A DNA stretch of 64,000 nt from Pseudomonas putida. Lineage in GTDB: Bacteria; Pseudomonadota; Gammaproteobacteria; Pseudomonadales; Pseudomonadaceae. A program made the position numbers and the translations under genes. Positions within the stretch are counted from its first letter, which is position 1. Every line of letters begins with the position of its first letter. Location of the stretch: assembly GCA_041071465.1 (NCBI GenBank), contig CP163498.1, positions 1,950,001 through 2,014,000 of the forward strand, given 5' to 3'. Positions 31,353 to 40,360 of the stretch are shown here, piece by piece. The notes below the pieces were generated by a model. The model was given only the letters and a program-made list of their open reading frames with translations, did not search any database and was not told the DNA's origin.

Positions 31353-32251
31353 TGGAACGCCAGCTGGAGGCTTATTGCGCACACCTGCGCAACGAGCGCC
31401 AGGTATCGGAGCACACCTTGCTGGGCTACCGCCGTGACCTGGACAAGGTCATCGCCTACTGCAAGGAACACGGGATTGCCGACTGGCAGGCGCTGCAGAT
31501 CCAGCAACTGCGCCAGCTGATCGCCCGCCTGCACCACCATGGCCAGTCTTCGCGCAGCCTGGCGCGGCTACTGTCGGCCGTGCGCGGCCTGTACCGCTAC
31601 CTCAACCGCGAAGGCCTGTGCCAGCACGACCCAGCCACCGGCCTGAGCGCGCCCAAGGGTGAGCGCCGCTTGCCCAAGGTGCTGGACACCGACCGCGCTC
31701 TGCAATTGCTCGATGGCGGCGTCGACGACGACTTCATCGCCCGACGTGACCAGGCGATCCTTGAGCTGTTCTATTCGTCGGGCCTGCGCCTGTCCGAGCT
31801 GACCAACCTCGACCTCGATCACCTCGACCTCGCCGCCGGCCTGGTACAGGTACTGGGCAAGGGCGGCAAGGCCCGCGTACTGCCTGTTGGCCGCAAGGCG
31901 CGCGAGGCGCTGCAGGCGTGGTACCGCCTGCGCGGCATTGGCAACCCGCGCGACCGCGCGGTGTTCATTACCCGCCAGGGCAACCGCATCAGCCCCCAGG
32001 CCGTCCGGCTGCGGGTAAAGGCCGCCGGTGAGCGCGAGCTGGGCCAGCACCTGCACCCGCACATGCTTCGCCATTCCTTCGCCAGCCATGTGCTGGAATC
32101 GTCCCAGGACCTGCGTGCGGTGCAAGAGCTGCTCGGCCATGCCGACATCAGCACCACGCAGATCTACACCCACCTGGACTTCCAGCACCTGGCCGCGGTG
32201 TATGACAGCGCCCACCCTCGGGCCAAACGCAGCAAGGGCAATGACTCATGA
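31352..32251 (+). CDS. xerC: Tyrosine recombinase XerC
   Basis: Resolves chromosome dimers at dif with XerD and FtsK. The 299-residue protein has the N-terminal core-binding SAM-like domain ([19 protein letters not shown]) and catalytic residues in [11 protein letters not shown] (Arg I), [11 protein letters not shown] (His-x-x-Arg), [14 protein letters not shown] (His and the Tyr nucleophile). In P. aeruginosa this gene is sss. Its stop overlaps the HAD gene start. Confidence 0.95.
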
Positions 32252-32944
32252 GCATCAAGCTGATCACCTTCGACCTGGACGATACCCTGTGGGACACCGC
32301 GCCAGTGATTGCCACTGCCGAAGTCGTGCTGCGCGACTGGCTCGAAGCCAACGCCCCGATCCTTGGCGGCGTGCCGGTGGAGCACCTGTTCGCCATCCGC
32401 GAGCGCCTGGTACAAGCCGAGCCCGGCCTCAAGCACCGCATCAGCGCCCTGCGCCGGCGCGTGCTGTTCCATGCCTTGGAAGAGGTCGGCTACAGCGAGA
32501 AACATGCGCAGGAACTGGCCAACGACAGGTTTCGAAGTATTCCTGCATGCCCGCCATCAGGTGGAGATCTTCCCCGAAGTGCAACCGGTGCTGGAGATTC
32601 TGCGCCACCACTACACCCTGGGCGTGGTCACCAACGGCAACGCCGATGTGAGCCGGCTGGGGCTGGCGGACTACTTCCGCTTTGCCCTGTGCGCTGAGGA
32701 CCTCGGTATCGGCAAGCCGGACCCGGCGCCGTTTCTGGAAGCCCTACGCCGTGGAGAATCGGAAGCCAGCGCGGCGGTGCACATTGGCGATCACCCCGGT
32801 GATGACATCGCTGGCGCCCAGCGCGCCGGTCTGCGTGCGGTATGGTTCAACCCACAGGGTAAGGCATGGGCGGGCGAACAGGCACCGGATGCCGAGATCC
32901 AGCGCCTGTCGCAGCTACCCGACATCCTTTCGCGCTGGCGTTGA
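32248..32944 (+). CDS. HAD-family hydrolase, one apparent frameshift
   Basis: Haloacid dehalogenase-superfamily phosphatase of ~231 residues after correction. Motif [11 protein letters not shown] (~8-17) supplies the nucleophile Asp, motif II VVTNGN (~128) Thr/Asn, motif III a Lys in [10 protein letters not shown], motif [11 protein letters not shown]. The frame breaks at 32530-32532: an extra T in AGGTTTCG disrupts [13 protein letters not shown], and removing it joins the halves. It overlaps xerC by 4 bp, as in other gamma-proteobacteria where YigB (flavin mononucleotide phosphatase) occupies this place. Confidence 0.88.
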
Positions 32945-32985
32945 AGGCCCGGCCTGCACAGCAACCTGTTCTGAACAACAGGCAC

Positions 32986-33016
32986 AAAAAAGCCCGCAGC
33001 GACGGCGGGCTTTTTT
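32986..33016. terminator. Bidirectional terminator between HAD and sutA genes
   Basis: AAAAAGCCCGC - AGCGAC - GGCGGGCTTTTTT; symmetric A- and T-runs serve both convergent genes. Confidence 0.9.
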
Positions 33017-33028
33017 GCGATCAGCCAC

Positions 33029-33358
33029 TCAGATAGGGCGGCTGCCGTACTTGTTGTCCGGCTTCTTGGGCGGGTCGGCGACCACGTTGGCCTCGACTTC
33101 CTGCACCTTGCCACCGCGCGAAAGGAACTCTTCCATCGCCTTGGCCAGGGCATCACGCTCTTTCTGCTTGGCTTCCATGCTCGGCATCTCGTCTACCGAG
33201 ACCGCCGCCTTGGATTTGCCCTTGGCAGCGGGTGCCGGGCTGCTGTCGTCATCGCCAGCATCTTCGGCGCCGTCGTCAGCCGCCGCTTCGAGGCCTTCAT
33301 CAGCCTCGTCTTCGTCGCCTACTTCGAGGTCATCATTTTCCAGATCGTCGTCGCTCAT
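33029..33358 (-). CDS. sutA: Transcriptional regulator SutA
   Basis: RNA polymerase-binding factor described from slow-growing P. aeruginosa, where it promotes rRNA and housekeeping transcription. 109 residues: a strongly acidic disordered N-terminus (MSDDDLENDDLEVGDEDEAD, then E/D/A-rich to ~45), a Lys/Ala linker, a conserved helix AKQKERDALAKAMEEFLSRG (~62-81) and a C-terminal tail ending DNKYGSRPI. The C-terminus and context next to amtB match SutA. Confidence 0.93.
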   Translation of the reverse strand: MSDDDLENDDLEVGDEDEADEGLEAAADDGAEDAGDDDSSPAPAAKGKSKAAVSVDEMPSMEAKQKERDALAKAMEEFLSRGGKVQEVEANVVADPPKKPDNKYGSRPI

Positions 33359-33743
33359 GTTCTACCTCATGACTTGCGAAAAGCAGGTTAGTTATAGACC
33401 AGTGCAGCCGTAGACCGGCAGCCACCAGTGAAAATTCAACTGGCCGTGGGTTAGGCCACTGCCCTTGGGTCGGCACTCCTGATGGGAGGCGGCACCCAGC
33501 AGGCCCTGCTCCTGGCAGGACCTGACAAATCCATTAACCCCTGCTGGCCACACGCTATTGGCAAGCCTAGCAAAGGCTGGCGAAGTGTGTGGACTACACG
33601 TCAAACACCCTTCGGCGCGCATTCTAGCGCGCCCGTGGAAAAAGCAAAGCTCCATAAACGCCCTACGACTTGTAAGTTTTTTACCTACGTCGCGAACGTG
33701 TCGAATAAACCGTTTGCCGAGCGCGAAATGCTGAAAATCTGAC
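33359..33743. other. Gene-free interval between sutA and amtB
   Basis: Holds the sutA promoter region (A/T-richer near 33360-33400). An 86-codon open frame at 33482-33742 on the plus strand has no ribosome binding site and atypical composition, so I do not call it. A GC-rich imperfect hairpin around 33483-33525 could be structured RNA but shows no recognised motif. Confidence 0.4.
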
Positions 33744-33775
33744 AAAAAAATGCCCGGCAAGCCGGGCAAATTTTT
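33744..33775 (-). terminator. Terminator of amtB
   Basis: TTTGCCCGGC - TT - GCCGGGCATTTTTTT read on the minus strand; a 7-bp GC stem with a long T-run, 12 bp after the amtB stop. Confidence 0.9.
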
Positions 33776-33787
33776 ACCGCGTCGCAG

Positions 33788-35119
33788 TTACAGGTTGTAG
33801 CCGCGTTCGTTGTGCTGAGCCAGGTCGAGGCCGACCGACTCTTCTTCTTCGTTGACCCGCAGGCCCATCACCACATCCAGCACCTTGAGGATCACGTAGG
33901 TGACGATGGCGGTGTACACCACGGTGAAGATCACGCCCTTGGCCTGGATCCAGACCTGCATGCCGATGTCGGTGACGGTACCGAAGCCGCCCAGTGCAGG
34001 GGCTGCGAACACGCCGGTGAGGATGGCACCGATGATGCCGCCGATTCCGTGCACGCCGAAAGCGTCCAGCGAGTCGTCATAGCCCAGCTTGCGCTTGAGG
34101 GTGGTGGCGCAGAAGTAGCAGATCACACCCGACGCCAGGCCAATCACCAGAGCGCCCATCGGGCCCACGGTGCCTGCAGCCGGGGTAATGGCGACCAGGC
34201 CGGCAACCACACCCGAGGCGATGCCCAGGGCACTGGGTTTACCGTGGCCGATCCACTCGGCGAACATCCAGCCCAGTGCCGCAGCGGCAGTGGCGATCTG
34301 GGTGACCAGCATGGCCATGCCGGCGGTGCCGTTGGCCGCAGCGGCGGAGCCTGCGTTGAAGCCGAACCAGCCGATCCACAGCATGGCCGCGCCCATCAGG
34401 GTATAGCCCAGGTTGTGCGGGGCCATCGGCGTGGTCGGGTAGCCTTTGCGCTTGCCCAGCACCAGGCAGCAGACCAGGCCTGCGATACCGGCGTTGATGT
34501 GCACCACGGTGCCGCCAGCGAAGTCCAGCACGCCCCAGTCCCACATCAGTGCGCCGTCACCACTCCACACCATGTGCGCGATAGGCGCATACACCAGGGT
34601 GAACCAGATACCCATGAACACCAGCATCGCGGAGAACTTCATGCGCTCGGCGAAGGCACCGACGATCAGCGCCGGGGTGATGATGGCAAATGTCATCTGG
34701 AAGGTGATGAATACCGCTTCAGGGAACAGCGCGGTGGCCGAGGTCAAGTTCTCGGGCGTCACGCCGCTGAGAAAGGCTTTGGAGAAACCGCCAACGAAGG
34801 AGTTGAAGTTGAGCACGCCCTTTTCCATACCGGTGGTATCGAAGGCCATGCTGTAGCCGTAAACGACCCAGAGAATGCTCATCAGGCCGGTGATTGCAAA
34901 GCACTGCATCATCACCGACAGCACGTTCTTGGAACGCACCATGCCGCCATAGAACAGGGCCAGGCCCGGAATGGTCATGAACAGCACCAGCGCCGTTGCG
35001 GTCAGCATCCAGGCGGTATCGCCGGAGTTCAGCGCTGGGGCAGCTTCCTCTGCCAGGGCAAGCCCGGGCATTACGAGGGACAATAGGGCTCCTAGCCCTG
35101 CGATCTTACGCAGAGTCAT
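33788..35119 (-). CDS. amtB: Ammonium transporter AmtB
   Basis: Trimeric inner-membrane ammonium channel. 443 residues with a signal-like first helix ending near GLALAEEA, then 11 helices. Signatures include AMMQCFAITGLMSILWV-type helix 3, DFAGGTVVHINAGIAGLV (~197-214, first channel His) and DAFGVHGIGGIIGAILTG (~345-362, second His). Just downstream of glnK on the same strand: the standard glnK-amtB operon in which GlnK plugs the channel when nitrogen is ample. Confidence 0.96.
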   Translation of the reverse strand: MTLRKIAGLGALLSLVMPGLALAEEAAPALNSGDTAWMLTATALVLFMTIPGLALFYGGMVRSKNVLSVMMQCFAITGLMSILWVVYGYSMAFDTTGMEKGVLNFNSFVGGFSKAFLSGVTPENLTSATALFPEAVFITFQMTFAIITPALIVGAFAERMKFSAMLVFMGIWFTLVYAPIAHMVWSGDGALMWDWGVLDFAGGTVVHINAGIAGLVCCLVLGKRKGYPTTPMAPHNLGYTLMGAAMLWIGWFGFNAGSAAAANGTAGMAMLVTQIATAAAALGWMFAEWIGHGKPSALGIASGVVAGLVAITPAAGTVGPMGALVIGLASGVICYFCATTLKRKLGYDDSLDAFGVHGIGGIIGAILTGVFAAPALGGFGTVTDIGMQVWIQAKGVIFTVVYTAIVTYVILKVLDVVMGLRVNEEEESVGLDLAQHNERGYNL

Positions 35120-35165
35120 GTTGTTTTCTCCTGGGGCGTTGGGTTTGGTGAGGCTTTTTTGCTGC

Positions 35166-35654
<489 letters not shown>

Positions 35655-35663
35655 TCAGGTCTT

Positions 35664-35679
35664 TGCAGAAACCTTGCCA
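35664..35679 (-). promoter_or_regulatory. Sigma-54 promoter of glnK-amtB
   Basis: On the minus strand TGGCAAGGTTTCTGCA matches the -24/-12 consensus (TGGCAC-N5-TTGCW), with GG and GC exactly 12 bases apart. The predicted start is ~150 nt before glnK. Nitrogen-limitation control through NtrC is known for glnK-amtB; an imperfect GCAC-N7-GTGC dyad at 35755-35769 could be an NtrC site but is one base short of consensus. Confidence 0.65.
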
Positions 35680-35876
35680 GTTCCGGCAAAGCACCGGAAA
35701 ACAGTGGGTTATGTGAAACAGTCGGGATTGGCCAGTCGCCAGTATGGAAAACATGCACAATATCGGTGCGCGCTGGCAGGGCGTACTGCGCGAAAAATGT
35801 GCAGGGGGAGCGAGCCTGAGTGGCTGAATGGCCCGTGCTACACTGCCGACCACTTTCAGTTTCAGTGGACCGCCCC

Positions 35877-36137
35877 ATGCTCGCGCCAAAAGCCCTTCTC
35901 GATGCCCTGAGCGATCAAGCCTCGCGCCTGTTCAGCAACGATACCGCCCAGCCCCGTGCAGAACTGGAAAGCCAGTTCAAGGTGCTGATGCAAGGTGCCT
36001 TCAGCAAGCTGGACTTGGTCAGCCGCGACGAATTCGACAGCCAGATGGTCGTGCTGGCGCGCACCCGCGCGCGCCTGGAAGCACTGGAAAAACAAGTAGC
36101 CGAGCTGGAAGCACGGCTGAACCCACAAGGTGAGTGA
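35877..36137 (+). CDS. ubiK: Ubiquinone biosynthesis accessory factor UbiK
   Basis: 86-residue coiled-coil protein (BMFP/YqiC family) that binds UbiJ and supports aerobic ubiquinone synthesis. The typical LSDQASRLF ... ELESQFKVLMQGAFSKLDLVSRDEFD layout is present, with a C-terminal coiled coil LARTRARLEALEKQVAELEARL. ATG at 35877. The next gene starts directly at its stop codon. Confidence 0.92.
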   Translation: MLAPKALLDALSDQASRLFSNDTAQPRAELESQFKVLMQGAFSKLDLVSRDEFDSQMVVLARTRARLEALEKQVAELEARLNPQGE

Positions 36138-36491
36138 ATGCAGCCCTCCAGCGCATACCCGGTACTGCTGTTTTCCTACGGCACATTGCAGGACAAAGCC
36201 GTGCAACTGGCCAACTTCGGCCGTGAGCTGAGCGGCCAGGCCGACCGTATGCTTGGCTACCGCCAGGACTGGGTCGAGATCACCGACCCGGGCGTACTGG
36301 CCGCCAGCGGCAAGCCCCATCACCCCATCGTTTCCCCCAGCAGCCAGGCCGACGACAGCGTGGCCGGGATGGTCTTCCAGATCAGCGAAGAAGAGCTGGC
36401 GGCGGCGGACCGCTATGAAGTCGCCGACTACAAGCGCGTCGCCGTCACCCTCGCCTCGGGCCTGACTGCCTGGGTTTATGTGCGCGCCTGA
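36138..36491 (+). CDS. Gamma-glutamylcyclotransferase (AIG2/GGCT-like) family protein
   Basis: 117 residues with the GGCT fold: substrate loop LFSYGTLQD (~11-19), the acidic catalytic Glu in ISEEELAAADRYE (~82-94) and a Y-K-R ending. Distinct from the ChaC-type gene at 11317. Directly abuts ubiK. Specific substrate unknown. Confidence 0.85.
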   Translation: MQPSSAYPVLLFSYGTLQDKAVQLANFGRELSGQADRMLGYRQDWVEITDPGVLAASGKPHHPIVSPSSQADDSVAGMVFQISEEELAAADRYEVADYKRVAVTLASGLTAWVYVRA

Positions 36492-36529
36492 ATCCCTCGG
36501 GCGCGGGTTGTTACACGGAGCGTTTCCCC

Positions 36530-36958
36530 ATGAAAGTCAGCGCACGCAATGTTTTCGAAGGCAAAGTCACCCAAGTTCAGCCCGGTGCGGTCAATGCCGA
36601 AGTCGAGCTGACCCTCGGTGGTGGTGAAAAACTGGTGGCAGTGGTCACCATGGCCAGCCTGCATAACCTCAACATCAATGTCGGTAAAGACGCCGTGGCG
36701 CTGGTCAAGGCGCCTTGGGTGGTGCTGCTGACTGACGCTGCCGGTTACAAGCTGTCGGCCCGTAATGCCCTGGAAGGTGAAGTGGTACGGGTTGGCGATG
36801 GTGCTGTGAACGCCGAGGTAGTGCTGAAGCTGGCCGGTGGCACCGAGGTGTATGCCATCGTCACCCGCGAAGCCGTGCAGGAGCTGGGGCTGGCGCCAGG
36901 CGTGAAGGCCACCGCGCTGATCAAGGCCTCGCACATCATCCTTGGCGCCAAGCCCTGA
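36530..36958 (+). CDS. Tandem Mop/TOBE molybdate-binding protein
   Basis: 142 residues made of two Mop (TOBE) repeats: SARNVFEGKVTQVQPGAVNAEVEL (~3-26) and SARNALEGEVVRVGDGAVNAEVVL (~74-97), each ending in a T/A-x-I/L-KAS/P-x-V/I element. It is a cytosolic molybdate (or tungstate) store or sensor like molbindin; with no HTH it is not a ModE-type regulator. Separate ribosome binding site; alone on its transcript. Confidence 0.9.
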   Translation: MKVSARNVFEGKVTQVQPGAVNAEVELTLGGGEKLVAVVTMASLHNLNINVGKDAVALVKAPWVVLLTDAAGYKLSARNALEGEVVRVGDGAVNAEVVLKLAGGTEVYAIVTREAVQELGLAPGVKATALIKASHIILGAKP

Positions 36959-36965
36959 ATGAGAG

Positions 36966-36984
36966 GGGGCTGCTTTGCAGCCCC
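36966..36984. terminator. Short hairpin between convergent genes
   Basis: GGGGCTGC - TTT - GCAGCCCC, a perfect 8-bp stem 7 bp after the Mop gene and 3 bp from the convergent DUF4034 stop. Confidence 0.65.
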
Positions 36985-36987
36985 GGT

Positions 36988-39003
36988 CTAATTCATACAG
37001 GCCTGTTTCGGTGGCAACTCGCTGGCATGCAAGGTGCCGCGGAACAATGCCGCGCCACACTGGGTAAACAACGTCTTCACCCGGTTGCGCGAATTGAGGA
37101 TCTCGGCCTGGATATCCTCGATGGCCGTATCCCCCGGCTGTAATCTGGCCGCCCGGTTGGCCCATTCGATGGCGGCAAAGCGGCTCTGCTTGCGGGTGCC
37201 GCGGCCCTGCATCCACGCCAGCCCCAGTTCGGCGCTGGCACGCCCGGCAATCCAAGGGTCCGGGTACTCCACCAGGCTCAGCAGGTAGGTAACTGCCTCG
37301 GCTCGCTCCTGTGCTTCACCAAACTGACGCAACAAAATCCCCAGGTGCAAACGTGCACGGGCATTGGTCTGCGCATTGCCCAGTGCGTCGACCAGCAGCT
37401 GCCTGACGGCCAGCATGGCACTGCGCTCACTCAGGTCCTCATCGCCATCCATGCGCAGGCAGGCCAGGTTGTACTTGGCCTGCCGGCTGCCCGCTTCCAC
37501 CGCGCGCTGCAGCCAGTACTCGGCTGCCTCATCATCCAGGTAATGCGCCGGTGTGTTGGCCAAGCCGCCATTGTGCAGCTCGTACAGGCCCAGGGCGGCC
37601 CCAGGCAGGTTCAGTTCGGCGCAGCGTTCATACAGGTAGCAGGCCACTTCATGCCGGTTGGCTGCCCACAGCAACTTCGCCACCTCGAGCACCTCGAGCC
37701 CCGGTGCCTGACCCGCGCACTGGCGTTTCACCGCCCGCTGCGACCAAAGCCTTGCCTGCTCGACCGAGCGTGGCAGCCCCCACAGCCCGAACCGGTGCCC
37801 GGCAGCGCGCAATGCACAGGCGCCCGCATGGGAGCGGCCTTCACACAACCGCTCGATGGCGCTGCGCAACAGGTGTTTCTCATCCGTCATGCCTTTGCGC
37901 AGTATCAGTTCGACCAGGCAGCGAAATGGCTCGCCCATGGCACGGATGGCGCCGTGGTCGGTATTGCACGCAAAGCTCGCGGCAAAATCGCGCATTGCGC
38001 CGGCATGGTCTTGCACTGCACGGCTGCGCAGCGCCCCCCGCCAGGCCAGCACGACCGCGCTTTCTCGGGGCCTTTTCGGGCGTTGTGACCAGCTTTCGAA
38101 CACCGGCTGCCATTCGGCGACGGCCTGCAACGGGTTGGCATGCGGCAGCATCAGCCTGCATTCGACGGCCATCCAGCGCAGCGCATTGCGCAAGCTTTCG
38201 TCCCAGGTTGAACACAACGGGCCATTGGCCAAAAGCTCAAGCGCATCGAAACTGCCACCCCAGCGGGGCTGCAGGTAAACGGCAATGGCCTGAATCGCTT
38301 CGAAGCATCCAGGGCGAGCGACCAGTGCATGGCGCAGCCAGTAATAGCGGGGGTCTTCGTTTTCATGATCGACCCGCCTGCCCAGGCAAGGCGGCAACGC
38401 CTGTGGCAGCTCAGCCAGGGGGAATACCCCATGCTTCACCAGCAAGGGCGCTGCGGCTTCCTGCACTTCCACATCAGCATGGGCACTGGGCCTGTAACGC
38501 GCTGGATGCCCCTGAAACAGTTCGATCAACCAGCCAGGCTCGCGCAGCTGCGCACTGATACGCAGCATGCCAATGGCCGCGGCCACGGGTTGTGCAGACC
38601 GGTCCATTGCACGCAACAGGTGCGCGGTTGCGGTTTCACACATTTGCTCGACGGCCAGCACGCGGGCAGCGTTGCGTTGGCCCCCAACCTGCACCTGGCA
38701 GGCTCGGTGGAAGCAATGCATGCCCATGACCACTTGTGGGTGGTACGCCTTGGGGCAGGCGTCAATCCAGGCTTTGAGCGCTTGGCTCAGGGCCCTGTCA
38801 CCCTGGTTTTCCAGGTCGACCAGCATGTGCCCTTCGATGGCAGCCAGGTAGGCCGGGAACTCGCCGAACGGGGCTTGGCGCCACCGTGCCTCAAGGCTGT
38901 CGAAAAAGCGGTTGAGTTCAACGAATGCACTGGCCTGTACCAGTTCGCGGATTACCTGGCGCGTGCGGGTAAGCGTTTGCACGGCGCAATACCTCAAGTC
39001 CAT
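36988..39003 (-). CDS. DUF4034 / SEL1-repeat-like protein
   Basis: A ~671-residue soluble protein. The N-terminal half matches DUF4034 (FDSLEARWRQAPFGEFPAYLA ... DACPKAYHP), the C-terminal part consists of TPR/SEL1-like helical repeats (AAEYWLQRAVEAGSRQAKYNLA, GLAWMQGRGTRKQSRFAAIEW in blocks). It starts MDLRYCAVQTLTRTRQVIRE; an upstream ATG (39030) is possible and neither has a clear ribosome binding site. Function unknown; such repeats usually mediate protein contacts. Confidence 0.75.
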   Translation of the reverse strand: MDLRYCAVQTLTRTRQVIRELVQASAFVELNRFFDSLEARWRQAPFGEFPAYLAAIEGHMLVDLENQGDRALSQALKAWIDACPKAYHPQVVMGMHCFHRACQVQVGGQRNAARVLAVEQMCETATAHLLRAMDRSAQPVAAAIGMLRISAQLREPGWLIELFQGHPARYRPSAHADVEVQEAAAPLLVKHGVFPLAELPQALPPCLGRRVDHENEDPRYYWLRHALVARPGCFEAIQAIAVYLQPRWGGSFDALELLANGPLCSTWDESLRNALRWMAVECRLMLPHANPLQAVAEWQPVFESWSQRPKRPRESAVVLAWRGALRSRAVQDHAGAMRDFAASFACNTDHGAIRAMGEPFRCLVELILRKGMTDEKHLLRSAIERLCEGRSHAGACALRAAGHRFGLWGLPRSVEQARLWSQRAVKRQCAGQAPGLEVLEVAKLLWAANRHEVACYLYERCAELNLPGAALGLYELHNGGLANTPAHYLDDEAAEYWLQRAVEAGSRQAKYNLACLRMDGDEDLSERSAMLAVRQLLVDALGNAQTNARARLHLGILLRQFGEAQERAEAVTYLLSLVEYPDPWIAGRASAELGLAWMQGRGTRKQSRFAAIEWANRAARLQPGDTAIEDIQAEILNSRNRVKTLFTQCGAALFRGTLHASELPPKQACMN

Positions 39004-39239
39004 TTGAAAAAAGACGCGGTGCCATCCCATGGCAACTGCAATTGCCCAACAACACTAAGCCATACCTGGCGACTGCGCAAAGTCTATTGGATCCATTTTT
39101 GCCGGACGGCATCGAAACACAGGGAAAAACACTGCCCTGAAATACCAGGACGCATAGTTGTTGCGCCTGCCGTGGCAGTGCTGGCTATCCTTTGCACCTG
39201 CCGCAGGAAGCGGCCCTTTCCAGTGACAACGGAGTGTCC

Positions 39240-40285
39240 ATGTCCCTAGCACTCGTCCACAGCCGCGCCCAAGTGGGCGTGCAGGCTCCAGCAGTCAGTG
39301 TCGAAACCCACCTGGCCAATGGCTTGCCCCATCTCACCCTAGTCGGCCTGCCGGAAACCACGGTCAAGGAAAGCAAGGACCGGGTGCGCAGTGCCATCGT
39401 CAATTCCGGGCTGAACTACCCGCAGCGTCGCATTACCCAAAACCTCGCCCCCGCCGACCTGCCCAAGGATGGCGGGCGTTACGACCTGGCCATTGCCTTG
39501 GGCATCCTCGCCGCCGACGGCCAGGTGCCGGTTGCCGCCCTTACCGAGGTCGAGTGCCTGGGCGAACTGGCGCTGTCTGGCAAACTGCGCCCGGTGCAGG
39601 GTGTGCTGCCGGCGGCACTGGCGGCGCGCGAGGCAGGCCGGGCACTGGTAGTACCACGGGAGAATGCCGAGGAAGCCAGCCTGGCAGGCGGGCTGGTGGT
39701 GTATGCGGTGGGGCACCTGTTGGAGCTGGTCGCCCACCTGAATGGCCAGGTGCCGCTGCCGCCGTATGCTGCCAACGGCCTGATCCTGCAGCAACGGCCT
39801 TACCCGGACCTGAGTGAAGTGCAGGGGCAGCTGGCGGCCAAGCGTGCCCTGTTGCTGGCGGCCGCCGGGGCACACAACCTGCTGTTCACCGGGCCTCCCG
39901 GCACCGGTAAAACGTTGCTTGCCAGCCGCTTGCCGGGGCTGCTGCCGCCGCTGGACGAGCACGAGGCGCTCGAAGTGGCGGCAATCCAGTCAATCAGCGG
40001 GCATGCACCGCTGAACAGCTGGCCGCAGCGGCCGTTCCGCCACCCTCATCACTCCGCCTCCGGCCCGGCGCTGGTCGGGGCAGCAGCCGACCGCAACCAG
40101 GCGAAATAACCCTGGCCCATCACGGCGTACTGTTTCTGGATGAGTTGCCAGAGTTCGAGCGGCGCGTGCTGGAGGTGCTGCGCGAGCCGCTCGAGTCGGG
40201 CGAAATCGTGATTGCCCGGGCCCGCGACAAGGTGCGCTTCCCAGCGCGCTTCCAACTGGTGGCGGCGATGAACCCGTGCCCTTGC
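39240..40285 (+). pseudogene. comM: comM 5' portion, interrupted by the island and carrying one apparent frameshift
   Basis: Mg-chelatase-like AAA+ helicase ComM (YifB), which drives branch migration during natural transformation. This part encodes ~349 of ~496 residues: the Lon-protease-like N-terminal domain (MSLALVHSRAQVGVQAPAVS), Walker A GPPGTGKT (~221-228) and, after a one-G correction at 40077-40080, [18 protein letters not shown] and Walker [11 protein letters not shown]. The coding sequence stops at [10 protein letters not shown], where the island begins; the rest lies at 59572-60018. Confidence 0.92.
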
Positions 40286-40296
40286 ACGGTCGACAT
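40284..40296 (+). repeat. Left terminal inverted repeat of the island
   Basis: GCACGGTCGACAT, the exact reverse complement of 59556-59568. Its first two bases overlap the comM Cys codon. Just inside are ATGGAC (40295), GTGGACA (40304) and ATGGACATT (40335), short motifs repeated in inverse near the right end and likely recombinase arm sites. Confidence 0.85.
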
Positions 40297-40360
40297 GGAC
40301 GACGTGGACAGACATAGTCTACATTGTGCGCCCCATGGACATTTAGACCCTCACACCTAA

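Noticed and set aside
31352..32251. Mobile-element integrase
   Set aside because: It is the chromosomal XerC in its conserved dapF-DUF484-xerC setting, not part of an island.
33482..33742. 86-codon ORF between sutA and amtB
   Set aside because: No ribosome binding site, atypical residues, overlaps promoter territory.
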